Source: Candidatus Pacearchaeota archaeon
GTDB taxonomy: Archaea; Nanobdellota; Nanobdellia; Pacearchaeales; GW2011-AR1
Direction of reading: 5' to 3'
NCBI GenBank assembly: GCA_026395815.1
Contig: JAPLXZ010000014.1
Coordinates: 1 to 43,595, forward strand
DNA: 43,595 bases
A program made the translations under genes and the position numbers. Position 1 is the stretch's first letter; every line of letters starts with the position of its first letter. The notes below the pieces were generated by a model. The model was given only the letters and a program-made list of their open reading frames with translations, was not told the origin of the DNA and searched no databases. This document shows positions 18,448 through 28,463 of this stretch, piece after piece.

Positions 18448-19305
18448 TTATTTGGATTTGGATTTTATTTTCTTAGTAGATTTAGGCTGTTTAGATTGGG
18501 GTTTAATCTCTGATTTAGGTTGTGGTTTAATCTCTGGTTTTATTTCCTTTTTCTTCTTTAATTTAGAAATGGTATTATGGATGAAAAAACCAGCCTTGAA
18601 TATTTTTAAGATTATTCCAATGATAATAACTATAATTCCTGCAATCAGAACTCTCAAAGCTAAAAAATAGGCTTTAGAAAAGAAAATTCCCAATATTTTA
18701 GAAATAGTTTTGTTTGATATAACCAACAATAAAGCGTCAAGCTTAATAAAAAGAAGAGAAGAAATCATTAAAAGAATGCCTGTAACAATAAGCATATTCG
18801 TTTTTTTCTCATATAGAAAAAACATTGCCACAAGCAAAATAAGGGAAATTGCTAATAAAAGATAAAGCTCAGATGTAATGAAATTATAGGATTTTTGAGA
18901 AACTAAAAACAATGGAATTTCAGAGTTTTTAAAACAATCCAAAAAACTGCAATCATATTCTTTATAATAAATGCTATGAACTACATCTCTGATTCCTTCA
19001 TCAAGGATTGCATCTGTTCCTTGTAAAGCAACATTGCAAGGGACATCAATAGTAAATTCTTCATAACTAAAAACATAATCTGCATTTTCTTTACAGTACA
19101 ACTCAATTAAAGGATATTGGTTTTCTATTTCCTGAGCTAGATTATACTGTTCTTGAATAGCGCTTTTAATTGTAGAAGTTGCTTCTTTTTGGAGATTATC
19201 ATAGTTTAAAGAAAGACTTAAAGTTAAGAAAAGTATTCCTGCAACAAATGATAAAAACAAAAGAACAGTTACAATGACTAATAATATCCCTCTTACTACA
19301 CTCAT
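18448..19305 (-). CDS. Multi-TM membrane protein, hypothetical
   Basis: 285 aa with several hydrophobic segments and a Lys/Pro-rich C-terminal tail (EIKPEIKPQPKSEIKPQSKQPKSTKK). Confidence 0.7.
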   Translation of the reverse strand: MSVVRGILLVIVTVLLFLSFVAGILFLTLSLSLNYDNLQKEATSTIKSAIQEQYNLAQEIENQYPLIELYCKENADYVFSYEEFTIDVPCNVALQGTDAILDEGIRDVVHSIYYKEYDCSFLDCFKNSEIPLFLVSQKSYNFITSELYLLLAISLILLVAMFFLYEKKTNMLIVTGILLMISSLLFIKLDALLLVISNKTISKILGIFFSKAYFLALRVLIAGIIVIIIGIILKIFKAGFFIHNTISKLKKKKEIKPEIKPQPKSEIKPQSKQPKSTKKIKSKSK

Positions 19306-19350
19306 TGAATAAGAAAGGAAAGAAGATTTATAAAAGTAACATTTGCAAGC

Positions 19351-20232
19351 TTACATCTTTTCCAATATTGCGATTCTTTTTTCAATTGGAGGATGAGTGC
19401 TTGCTAATTCTCCAAAAGGATTAGTAAAAAATAACGGAGCAATTGCTTTATTTATCCTTTTATCTGGTTGGTCTTCTTGTTTAATCTTCTTTAATGCTCC
19501 AATTAATCCTGGAGGATATCTCGTAAATTTAACAGCAGATGCATCAGCAACATATTCTCTCTTTCTAGAGATAGCCATCTGCACAAAATAAACAACAATC
19601 GGAGCAAGTATTGCTAAAATTATTCCAATTAGAATAAAGATACTTCCCTTTTTGTCATCACTTCTACTCCTAAATCTAAAACTTCTTAAAAAAAGCTCAG
19701 ACATTATAGCAATCATACCTACCATGACTGCAACTAAAGTCATATATCTTATATCATAGCTGCCTATATGCCCAAGTTCATGGGCAATTACACCTTCGAG
19801 TTCTTTTTTATCAAGTTTTTCTAAAGTTCCTTCTGTAACACACACTACTGAATGCTCTGGATTTCTTCCAGATGCAAATGCATTTATTTGACTAGAAGGC
19901 ATGACATAAAGACTGGGCATTGGCAAACCGCTTGCAATACACAATCCTTCTACAACATCATAATATTGTTTGTGGTTTTCTCTTGTAATTTTTTTTGCTC
20001 CAACACTTGCAAGAGCAATCTTATCAGAGTTGTAATAACTAAATAAAATATAACTAAAAGAAATAATGACTGAAAAGAACATTATTACAAAAAAATATAT
20101 TGGGTCAAATGCATAAGATATAACATATCCTAAAAAGATTATAACAACAAAAATCACAAACATCAAGATAACAGATTTCCATTTATTCCTTGATATTTGG
20201 TCACGAAAATCTGTTCTTCTGTATTTTTCCAT
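19351..20232 (-). CDS. htpX: HtpX-like M48 zinc metalloprotease
   Basis: LEGVIAHELGHIGSYDIRYMTLV (HExxH); SRKREYVADASAVKFT; STHPPIEKRIAIL. Confidence 0.94.
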   Translation of the reverse strand: MEKYRRTDFRDQISRNKWKSVILMFVIFVVIIFLGYVISYAFDPIYFFVIMFFSVIISFSYILFSYYNSDKIALASVGAKKITRENHKQYYDVVEGLCIASGLPMPSLYVMPSSQINAFASGRNPEHSVVCVTEGTLEKLDKKELEGVIAHELGHIGSYDIRYMTLVAVMVGMIAIMSELFLRSFRFRSRSDDKKGSIFILIGIILAILAPIVVYFVQMAISRKREYVADASAVKFTRYPPGLIGALKKIKQEDQPDKRINKAIAPLFFTNPFGELASTHPPIEKRIAILEKM

Positions 20233-20355
20233 AGAAAATTAATGAAGTGGGGGTTTTAATATTTTTATCTTGCTATTAAAAAGCTGTTTTGTTAAAACTC
20301 TAAAACTCTACCTTTATAAAATTTCCAAATCCAAAGGTATGTTTCATTCAACATT

Positions 20356-20910
20356 TTAGAATTCTACTTTAACATTCTTCTTTTCAGATTCAGCTATCTG
20401 CAAATACTCTTTTGGTTTTTTGCCATAAATTCCTGCAAAAAATGTTCCTGGAAATGTCTTACATAAATCATTGTAAGAAAGAATACTATCATTGTAATAC
20501 TGCCTTGAATATGCAACCTTGTCTTCTGTTGTTGCTAATTCTCTTTGCAATTCAAGAAAATTTTCATTTGCTTTTAGATTAGGGTAGTTCTCTGCAATAG
20601 CAAAAATAGTTTTCAATGCAGATTCAAGTTTTTTATCTGCCTTGACTTTTTCTTCAATGCCCTTTGCAGAAACAAGTGCTTTTCTCGCATCAGTTACTGC
20701 TTTTATTGCAGATTTTTCATGTTTGACATAGCCTTTAACAGTTTCTATTAAATTAGGAATTAAGTCTGCTCTTCTTTTCAGTTGAACATTAATCTGGCTT
20801 AATGAATTGTCAATTCTGTTTCCTAGGATTGCAAATCTATTAAAATAAGAAAGAAAGACTATTATTATCAAAGCTACAATTCCTAAGACTAACCATAGCA
20901 CGAATTCCAT
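20356..20910 (-). CDS. lemA: LemA family protein
   Basis: RIDNSLSQINVQLKRRADLIPNLIETVKGYVKHEKSAI; ENYPNLKANENFLELQRELATTEDKVAYSRQYYND. Confidence 0.95.
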   Translation of the reverse strand: MEFVLWLVLGIVALIIIVFLSYFNRFAILGNRIDNSLSQINVQLKRRADLIPNLIETVKGYVKHEKSAIKAVTDARKALVSAKGIEEKVKADKKLESALKTIFAIAENYPNLKANENFLELQRELATTEDKVAYSRQYYNDSILSYNDLCKTFPGTFFAGIYGKKPKEYLQIAESEKKNVKVEF

Positions 20911-20961
20911 AAGTAAACTAAAAAAAATTAGATTTATAAAGTTATCTGATAAAAAGATATT

Positions 20962-21132
20962 ATGGTAAACATAAACAAAGAGAAATGTATAGGGTGCGGG
21001 CTTTGTTCCTCGCTTTGTGGAGAGGTTTTTGAGATGGGAAAAGATGGAAAAGCAAAAGTCAAATCCCAGAAAAAATTGCCATGCGTAAAAGAAGCGATAG
21101 AATCCTGTCCTGCAAGTGCGATTAGTGACTAA
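20962..21132 (+). CDS. 56-aa ferredoxin-like protein, 4Fe-4S (not in the supplied ORF track)
   Basis: ATG...TAA translates to MVNINKEKCIGCGLCSSLCGEVFEMGKDGKAKVKSQKKLPCVKEAIESCPASAISD: CxxCxxC plus distal CP. Confidence 0.9.
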   Translation: MVNINKEKCIGCGLCSSLCGEVFEMGKDGKAKVKSQKKLPCVKEAIESCPASAISD

Positions 21133-21185
21133 ACCAGACAGGTTTTCAGCATAATATTTATTAACTATATTCCATTTTAATTTCT

Positions 21186-23672
21186 ATGTCAGTGAAAAAA
21201 GAGGAAACAAAAATAGAATTTGTGAAATGGTTTTCTGAATTGAACAAGAGTTCGGGAAGTGTCGCCGGAGGAAAGGGTGCAAATCTTGCAGAAATTTACA
21301 ACATGAAAATATCTGTCCCCCCTGGTTTTGTTGTTACAGCACAAGCCTACGATTATTTTATAGAAAAAGCCGGTATTAAAGAAGAAATAAAAAAGATTCT
21401 TGCAGAAATAGATTACGAAAATACAAAACAATTGGATGATTCATCAAAAAAGATAAAAGATTTAATCATAAAAGCAGAATTTCCAAAACCGATGGAAGAG
21501 GATATCTTAGAAGCTTATGAATATTTAGATACAAAAAATGTGAGTAATTCAAAAGGGAATGTTTTGGAAGTTTTAAAAAGTTCTTCTGAACCAATTTTTG
21601 TGGCTATAAGAAGTTCTGCGACAACAGAAGATTTAGCAGAAGCAAGTTTTGCTGGACAGCAAGAATCATTCTTGAATGTTAAAGGGGGAAAAGAATTATT
21701 AATCAACATTAAAAAATGCTTTGCTTCTATGTTTACACCAAGAGCGATATATTACAGAAACAAAAAAGGATTCAAACATGAAGATGCTAGTCTTGCAGCA
21801 GTAGTACAAAAGATGGTAGATTCTGACAAATCAGGAGTTATCTTTTCAAAAGATCCTACAATCAAAAATGACAATGTTGTAATGGAAGCTGTTTTTGGGC
21901 TTGGAGAAGGGATTGTCTCTGGAAAAATTAATCCAGATGGATATGTAATTTCAAGAGATTTGAATATATTAAACAAAAAAATTGCTGACAAAAAAATTGC
22001 GGTTACAAAAAACTCTGCAGGAGGAGTGGAAATAGTGAAATTAAAAGAAGAAAAATCAAAACAGCAAGTTTTGAAGGATTATGAAATAAAAAAATTAACA
22101 GAAATTGCTTTGAAATTAGAATCTCATTATAAAAAACCCCAAGATATAGAATTTGCAATTGAAAATGATGAGATTTATATAGTCCAAACAAGACCGATTA
22201 CAACACTTGAAAAAAGAGTTGAAAGGGGGAAAGAGATAGAAGGAGAAGTGATACTCACTGGATTGGCCGCATCTCCTGGAATTGCTTCAGGAAAAATAAA
22301 GATAGTAAATAACCTTTCGGATTTGGAAAAGATAAAACAGGGGGATATTTTAGTCACAAAGATGACTAATCCGGACATGGTTGTTAGCATGCAAAAGTCT
22401 GCTGCAATAGTTACTGATGATGGAGGATTAACTGCACATGCTGCTATTGTATCAAGAGAAATGGGTATCCCTGCTGTTGTAGGAACAAAGGAAGCGACAA
22501 CAAAATTAAAGGAGGGGGAAATAATCACCGTCGATGGTTCATCTGGAAAAGTTTACAAAGGAAAAGTTGCTGAAACAAAACAGAAAGAAATTTTAACTGT
22601 TGGTGCAAAGACAAGGACAAAAATAAAAGTTATTGTTGATATGCCGACTTTTGCTGAAAGAGCAGCAAAAACAGGGATTAAACAAGTTGGCTTAACAAGA
22701 ATTGAAGGAATAATAGCAGAATCAGGAAAACATCCTTATTACTTTTTAGAAAAGAATAAGATAGAAGACTATGAAAATTTGATTTTTAAAGGTATTGAAG
22801 GAATAGCGAAATTTTTTGATGAATTATGGATAAGAACTTCAGATATAAGAAGTGATGAATTTCAGAATCTTGAAGGGGCTCCAGAAAGAAAGGAAGCTAA
22901 TCCAATGTTAGGAATGCATGGAATTAGGTTTGGGCTTAAAAATCCAAGCATATTAAAAGCAGAGTTAAACGCATTAAAAAGAGTTGCAGAAGGCGGGAAA
23001 AAAATAGGATTATTATTGCCACAAGTAATTTCTGTTGATGAAGTAAGAGAAGTTAAAAAGATTCTAAAAGAAATAGGCTTTTCTGACGCTAAATTAGGGA
23101 TAATGATTGAAACTCCTGCTGCCGTGCAATTGATAAAAGATTTTTGTGATGAAAAGATTGATTTTATTTCTTTTGGAACAAACGACTTAACTCAATTTAT
23201 TCTCGCTGTAGACAGAGGAAACGAAGAAGTTCAGTCCCTTTACAACGAAATGCATCCGGCAGTGTTATATCAACTGGGATTTGTAATCAGAATTTGCAAA
23301 AGAAATAATGTTGAAACGAGTATTTGTGGACAGTCAGGAAGCAATAAAGAAATGGTGAAATTTTTAGTTGAAAATGGAATTGACAGCATAAGTGTTAATG
23401 CAGATATGGCAAAAGAGATATCTGATTATGTTGCAGAGATAGAAAAAACAATTGGAGAAGGAGTTAGAGAATATCAACCAAAAAAAACAGAAGAAAATTT
23501 TTTAAAACCGCAGAATATCACAGAAGAAAATAAAAATGAGGCTGTTGAAGAACCTCCTGCAATCAATGGAATTGAAGATAAAAAAGAGTCAGTTGAAGAG
23601 CCAGTCAATGAAAAGTCTGAGAATGATTCTCTTTCAGAAGATAAAGGGGATGTAATATTAGATATTTTTTGA
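21186..23672 (+). CDS. ppsA: Phosphoenolpyruvate synthase with an extra acidic C-terminal tail
   Basis: GSVAGGKGANLAEIYN; AIRSSATTEDLAEASFAGQQESFLN; MTNPDMVVSMQKSAAIVTDDGGLTAHAAIVSREMGIPAVVGT; FGTNDLTQFILAVDRGN. Confidence 0.96.
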   Translation: MSVKKEETKIEFVKWFSELNKSSGSVAGGKGANLAEIYNMKISVPPGFVVTAQAYDYFIEKAGIKEEIKKILAEIDYENTKQLDDSSKKIKDLIIKAEFPKPMEEDILEAYEYLDTKNVSNSKGNVLEVLKSSSEPIFVAIRSSATTEDLAEASFAGQQESFLNVKGGKELLINIKKCFASMFTPRAIYYRNKKGFKHEDASLAAVVQKMVDSDKSGVIFSKDPTIKNDNVVMEAVFGLGEGIVSGKINPDGYVISRDLNILNKKIADKKIAVTKNSAGGVEIVKLKEEKSKQQVLKDYEIKKLTEIALKLESHYKKPQDIEFAIENDEIYIVQTRPITTLEKRVERGKEIEGEVILTGLAASPGIASGKIKIVNNLSDLEKIKQGDILVTKMTNPDMVVSMQKSAAIVTDDGGLTAHAAIVSREMGIPAVVGTKEATTKLKEGEIITVDGSSGKVYKGKVAETKQKEILTVGAKTRTKIKVIVDMPTFAERAAKTGIKQVGLTRIEGIIAESGKHPYYFLEKNKIEDYENLIFKGIEGIAKFFDELWIRTSDIRSDEFQNLEGAPERKEANPMLGMHGIRFGLKNPSILKAELNALKRVAEGGKKIGLLLPQVISVDEVREVKKILKEIGFSDAKLGIMIETPAAVQLIKDFCDEKIDFISFGTNDLTQFILAVDRGNEEVQSLYNEMHPAVLYQLGFVIRICKRNNVETSICGQSGSNKEMVKFLVENGIDSISVNADMAKEISDYVAEIEKTIGEGVREYQPKKTEENFLKPQNITEENKNEAVEEPPAINGIEDKKESVEEPVNEKSENDSLSEDKGDVILDIF

Positions 23673-23777
23673 TTAAAAATAAGTTGTATTATTAGAGAAT
23701 TTTTAATATAAATAGGAGATAAGATTTCTGCATACCAAAACAAGAAATTTTATAAACAAAAAAATCTTGTATATCTT

Positions 23778-24293
23778 ATGGCTAAAAGAGAGATTAAAAA
23801 AACAAATGAAGAATCAGGGGTTTCTCCAGAAACAATCAAAATTGAAAAGGTACTTGTAGAAAATTTTACTTCTTTACAGCAAGTAATGACTAATCTAGCC
23901 ATAAAGTTTGATAATCTTTCTAATCAGATATCTCAATTGCTTGAATTATTCGAAATATCTGCCAAAGCACTTGCTGAAAGAGAAGTGGATACAGGAGATA
24001 ATGAACCAGATAAAAAAATTATGGAAAAATTAGATGGCCTTCTTGAGCAAAATAAGATAATAGCAAGGGGCCTGTCATTTATTCATGAAAAAACAACGCC
24101 TGAGATGCAATCTCGTAGACTTGGTTTTGTTCAAAAAACTCCACAGCAATATCCGAATAAATCTTCCAGCAAGGTTATTGAAGTTGACAGATATGAAAGA
24201 CCATTATCTGATGAAAATCAAGAACCATCATCAAACCAAAAATTCAGAAAAATAAAGGGCGAGGATGCAAGAGACACTTTCGACGGGATTTAA
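23778..24293 (+). CDS. Hypothetical coiled-coil protein
   Basis: 171-aa ORF downstream of ppsA; VENFTSLQQVMTNLAIKFDNLSNQISQLLELFEISAKAL. Confidence 0.65.
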   Translation: MAKREIKKTNEESGVSPETIKIEKVLVENFTSLQQVMTNLAIKFDNLSNQISQLLELFEISAKALAEREVDTGDNEPDKKIMEKLDGLLEQNKIIARGLSFIHEKTTPEMQSRRLGFVQKTPQQYPNKSSSKVIEVDRYERPLSDENQEPSSNQKFRKIKGEDARDTFDGI

Positions 24294-24969
24294 AAAATTC
24301 TTTCTTTTAGAATTTACTAAAGAATTAATAAAACACTCTGCAAAGGGTGAAGTTATTCAATTAGAAAAATTGATAGATAAAAGAAATAGGGATAAAAAAG
24401 AAAAATTCATTAAATCTGTTATTCATGAGATGAATCTTCCAAGAAAAGAAATGCTTGATTTAAAAGAAGAGGAAGAAGATTTTGGATTTCGAAAAAGATT
24501 CGATTTCAAATCAAGAACTGCTAAAGCAACAAGACCCCCTCCTGTTAGAATGAGATTACTCATTCCAGAAACTCAACTACCCCCCCATTTACAATATTTG
24601 AGACCAATTGCAACAAGTGAAGCAGAAATAGATTTAGGAAAATTGAATCCTTTGGTAAAAGATCCTGCTGTAAAGGTTATTGAATGCAATGGCCCAGAAG
24701 AATACGTGTTAGTCGGAGGAACAATGGGAACAAAACCAACAGATATACTCCTAAGTAAAGAAGAGTTAACTGAAATAATAAACAAATTTTCTGAATTTTC
24801 AAAGATACCTGTACAAGAAGGAGTTTACAAAGTTGTTGCTGGAGGATTAATCTTATCTGCAGTTGTATCTGAAGTAATCGGTTCAAAGTTTATCATAAAG
24901 AAAATTGTAGCTCAAGAATTTAAGAATTATCCTTCTTACTTAGCTCCGCCATCTCCGATTAGAGTATAA
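24265..24969 (+). CDS. Hypothetical protein, possibly related to the N-terminal region of type II/IV secretion ATPases
   Basis: PLVKDPAVKVIECNGPEEYVLVGGTMGTKPTDILLSKEELTEIINKFSEFSKIPVQEGVYKVVAGGLILSAVVSEVIGSKFIIKK; no Walker motifs present. Confidence 0.6.
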   Translation: MQETLSTGFKKFFLLEFTKELIKHSAKGEVIQLEKLIDKRNRDKKEKFIKSVIHEMNLPRKEMLDLKEEEEDFGFRKRFDFKSRTAKATRPPPVRMRLLIPETQLPPHLQYLRPIATSEAEIDLGKLNPLVKDPAVKVIECNGPEEYVLVGGTMGTKPTDILLSKEELTEIINKFSEFSKIPVQEGVYKVVAGGLILSAVVSEVIGSKFIIKKIVAQEFKNYPSYLAPPSPIRV

Positions 24970-26507
24970 TTTCTAATAAATTGACTAGCTTCTTCATGAA
25001 CACTTTCCTTATAAGAAAATCTTTTTATAATATCTCTAAGCCATTTAACCCTATCAATTTCTATCTGCTGATTCAATATTTCATCATTCAATTTGGAATC
25101 ATAAGAATATTCAATTTCATAATCTCCTATTCTATATCCCACGATATATCTACCATTAAATAATTCTGATTTTGTAGTTTCAATAGAAACATTTCCAAAT
25201 TGTTCAATTAAAATTTTTTTCTCATCATCATTTAAAGATTCTTCGTTTAAACTAATCTCTTTTTCTGTAAGGTTTGCAGGAATTGTTGGAAGTATAGGTT
25301 CAGTTTGTTTTTCTTTTGTTGTTGTACTATTCTTTGCAGGCTCTTCAGCAGATTTTTCCAAAGAGATTATATTTTTGTCTTCATAAACTACATTTATTTT
25401 TGGATTTTCCTTTTCAAAATTGAGGTTTAATCCAGAAAGGTCTATCTGCAAGGTTTTTCCTTCATTTCCAAGATAAGTTTTTCCAAAACCCTCTGCAGAT
25501 TCAGAATATTCTGTAGTTATTATTACTTTATCCCCCTCCATAGACAATTTAAGAACATTTTCTTCCATGTTTTTAGAATCTGTTTTAACGCTTCCAGACA
25601 AAATTTCTATGCTTTCTCCATCTTTTAAATTATAAACAAAGGGGTTATTTGCTGAAACCTGTCCTTTGATTTCTTCTGAATTTAAATTTGAAACTACCAT
25701 GCCTGTTCCTCTAAAACCCAAAAATAGATTTGATATTCCTCCAAATATTTTAGAAATGATTCCACCTGTGATTGGAGCTTCTTGATTACTTATTGGCTCT
25801 TTAGGAAGTTCTGCAGGAGTTTCAACTAGAGTTCCTTCTGGTGTTACAGACTCCTCTGTTGTTGGTTTAGATTGAGTAGTTTCTGTTGGCTCTGTTGAGT
25901 TTTCTTGAATTGGGGTTTCTGGTTCAATAATCGTTGTTGATTCTGTTGATTCATTCGAAGAAGTCTCGTTACTCTGCGTTTGCTTAGAAATTAAAGTAAA
26001 ATAAACTGTTGGATAAGTTACTTTTGTGCCTTTTATGCCATAGCCCTCCCCACTACCAAAAATAGATTCTCCTTCAACATAATAATCTCCAAGAGAAGGG
26101 CTTTCTGAAACTAAATCCTTCAGGTCGTACTCATATTTTTGATTAGAAGTTTCAAAAATAATCTTTGATGAAGCTGGAACAAATTCCCCATCTTTTAATT
26201 TGATTTCTAAGAAACCTTCAAGATTTTTTCCTTCAACTTGGTTAGCATTTAAATTTAAGGAAGCTTGTCCTGTAATTTTCCCTTTCAAATAAAAAAAAGA
26301 AAAAATCAAGATAACGAAAACAAGTAATCCAATCCCCATCCAAAGGAATTTTTTAGAAGCAGAATTGTCAACCCCATGATATTCTGAAGTTACTTTTCCG
26401 TTTATTCTATGGCTTTCATAAAGATAAGGCCCATAAAGTTTCCCATCTTTCTTAATATATTTTTTATACACCATTTTTTGTGGAGTAATTAACGAGGAAT
26501 AAAACAA
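24936..26507 (-). CDS. Membrane-anchored surface protein, Ser/Thr/Glu-rich (start likely MVYKKYIKKDG)
   Basis: N-terminal YIKKDGKLYGPYLYESHRINGKVTSEYHG then TM FLWMGIGLLVFVILIFSFFYLKG; long Thr/Ser/Glu/Pro-rich linker. Confidence 0.7.
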   Translation of the reverse strand: MFYSSLITPQKMVYKKYIKKDGKLYGPYLYESHRINGKVTSEYHGVDNSASKKFLWMGIGLLVFVILIFSFFYLKGKITGQASLNLNANQVEGKNLEGFLEIKLKDGEFVPASSKIIFETSNQKYEYDLKDLVSESPSLGDYYVEGESIFGSGEGYGIKGTKVTYPTVYFTLISKQTQSNETSSNESTESTTIIEPETPIQENSTEPTETTQSKPTTEESVTPEGTLVETPAELPKEPISNQEAPITGGIISKIFGGISNLFLGFRGTGMVVSNLNSEEIKGQVSANNPFVYNLKDGESIEILSGSVKTDSKNMEENVLKLSMEGDKVIITTEYSESAEGFGKTYLGNEGKTLQIDLSGLNLNFEKENPKINVVYEDKNIISLEKSAEEPAKNSTTTKEKQTEPILPTIPANLTEKEISLNEESLNDDEKKILIEQFGNVSIETTKSELFNGRYIVGYRIGDYEIEYSYDSKLNDEILNQQIEIDRVKWLRDIIKRFSYKESVHEEASQFIRNYTLIGDGGAK

Positions 26508-26577
26508 AAGAATATATTTAAACTTTCTGCCTTAAAAGAGAATAATTTGACCCTTTTATTAAGTATCGACTATAGGA

Positions 26578-28035
26578 CTAAGTAGATAAACATTTCTCCA
26601 AAGTCTCCCAGATTTTATAACTGTCTCCTGTTTTTATTGAAGTTTCAAAGTTAAATGCAATGTGGCTTTTTGGATATCCTATTACAGGAAAAACATATTT
26701 TGATATTAACAAACAATCAGGTTCTGCGCTGCCTGGAAATTCAATGTAATAGTTTTTATAACTAACATTTGTTGGCAAATCAGAACTACCAAAATACATT
26801 CCTGAATTTCCTGGCCAGGTTTCCTGTACAGTTCCAACATTTACAGGTATTATATCATAACAAATCCCCTCTTGGCAAAATTGTGTAAGAGTACAACCAG
26901 GAGGACAAGTGACTTCTACTCCGCAATTATTGAATTTTTTTCCACAAATCCATGTTCCACAAGTTTCTTCTTCTGTTTCTTGTTCACAAGCTGGTGGGAC
27001 ACAAACTCCATTATTACATGTGTTTGGACTATCACAAGGACCGCATGATTGCCCGCATAAAGGATCTGGGCCACATTCTCTTGTTCCGTATTCAGGCACA
27101 CATACATATAAACATCCAAAAGTACTAATTTGACAAGAACTGCAACTCAAAAATCCTCCTCCAAACCCAAAATCATCACAAGTTAAGCCACCATAATTAT
27201 CCTCATCACACCCTTCTCCTGGATTTATAATACCATTTCCACATTGTCCTCCTCCCCCTCCTCCGCTACATTCAGAAGTATCAATCAAACAATTTATGCA
27301 TGATAAAGTTCCTGTAGAATATGCAAAATTAGTACAGTCTAATGTCCCAAGGTTAATTCCATCACATTGCTCTCCTGTATCTATAATGCCATTGCCACAA
27401 CCTCCTATTCCTCCAATGCATCTGGAGATATTAATCTGACAAAGATTACAACCTATATTTCCTCCTGTAAATCCAAAACTAACACAAGTCAAGCCACCAA
27501 ATTCAACGCCATCACAAGTTTCACCTCCATCTATAACTCCATTGCCACAATCCCCTGTTCCTCCACCATCTCCTCCATCCCCACCATCTCCTCCTCCCCC
27601 AGCTCCTCTGAGGTTATAAGTATCTTTAATTTCTCCAATAATTTCTTTGTTTCCTGAAGATATAACAGGAACAACTGAAACAGTAATTATCTTTGATTCA
27701 TCCAAATTAACAGTATTAAGGCTGAAACTTGTTTCAGCCAATTCCCCCATATTAGAATCTTTTGTTATAATCTCTGAATTTTTTCCATCAGATAAAATAA
27801 ATTTAATTTTGACAAGATCTCCTTCTCCTGGATTTCTTTTAACCTTGACTATAATGTTGCCATTTTGCTCATAAGCTTCTTTTATTTCTAAATCAACTAG
27901 AAATCTGCCTAATGTTGCTTGTTGTGAACCTTCAATAATAACATTTTTAATAACAATCCAGACAATTCCTATTGCGACTAAAACTAATAAAATTATAATT
28001 AAAGTGGTAACGACAGAAGATAACCCCTTTTTCAT
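26578..28035 (-). CDS. Pilin-leader protein with three Cys-rich CGNG..(D/N).GE.CD repeats
   Basis: MKKGLSSVVTTLIIILLVLVAIGIVWIVIKNV class III leader; CGNGVIDGGETCDG, CGNGIIDTGEQCDG, CGNGIINPGEGCDE. Confidence 0.8.
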   Translation of the reverse strand: MKKGLSSVVTTLIIILLVLVAIGIVWIVIKNVIIEGSQQATLGRFLVDLEIKEAYEQNGNIIVKVKRNPGEGDLVKIKFILSDGKNSEIITKDSNMGELAETSFSLNTVNLDESKIITVSVVPVISSGNKEIIGEIKDTYNLRGAGGGGDGGDGGDGGGTGDCGNGVIDGGETCDGVEFGGLTCVSFGFTGGNIGCNLCQINISRCIGGIGGCGNGIIDTGEQCDGINLGTLDCTNFAYSTGTLSCINCLIDTSECSGGGGGGQCGNGIINPGEGCDEDNYGGLTCDDFGFGGGFLSCSSCQISTFGCLYVCVPEYGTRECGPDPLCGQSCGPCDSPNTCNNGVCVPPACEQETEEETCGTWICGKKFNNCGVEVTCPPGCTLTQFCQEGICYDIIPVNVGTVQETWPGNSGMYFGSSDLPTNVSYKNYYIEFPGSAEPDCLLISKYVFPVIGYPKSHIAFNFETSIKTGDSYKIWETLEKCLST

Positions 28036-28077
28036 TAAATAAAATACAGTTCTATGTTTAAAAAACTAACTGGATGC

Positions 28078-28362
28078 TTATCCTGTTGGCTGTGAAACTT
28101 GGTAACATTCAAGAGCGACCAAAGTAACCGTTACATCATTACCTAAGGGTATAGAAAGGGGTTTACAATTTGGTGGTGCTACTGTTTGTATAATTGATAC
28201 CAATGCAGTTTGTTGTCCAGCTATTGCTCCTTGACTTTGTTGTTGTGTTATAAAACCAGTTATTGCTGGCTTAACTAAAAAGATATAAACAACAACGCCT
28301 AAAAGAAGAACAATCACAGCTATTAATAACAAAATAACCACGTTACTTTTATTTTCTTTCAT
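28078..28362 (-). CDS. Small membrane-anchored hypothetical protein
   Basis: 94 aa, N-terminal TM VVILLLIAVIVLLLGVVVYIFLV, followed by an extracytoplasmic domain with two Cys. Confidence 0.6.
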   Translation of the reverse strand: MKENKSNVVILLLIAVIVLLLGVVVYIFLVKPAITGFITQQQSQGAIAGQQTALVSIIQTVAPPNCKPLSIPLGNDVTVTLVALECYQVSQPTG

Positions 28363-28463
28363 AAATTATTTAATCGGGCTATCTTTAAAAAGATTTTGAT
28401 AATCAAAAAGTCTTGTTGTGTCTTGTAATCTCTTAGTTAGAAAAAATAAAATTCTTCCTCAAT

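Noticed and set aside
26909-27133. Plus-strand ORF opposite the Cys-rich pilin-leader gene
   Set aside because: Mirror ORF of the CGNG repeat coding region; composition is a by-product of the opposite strand.
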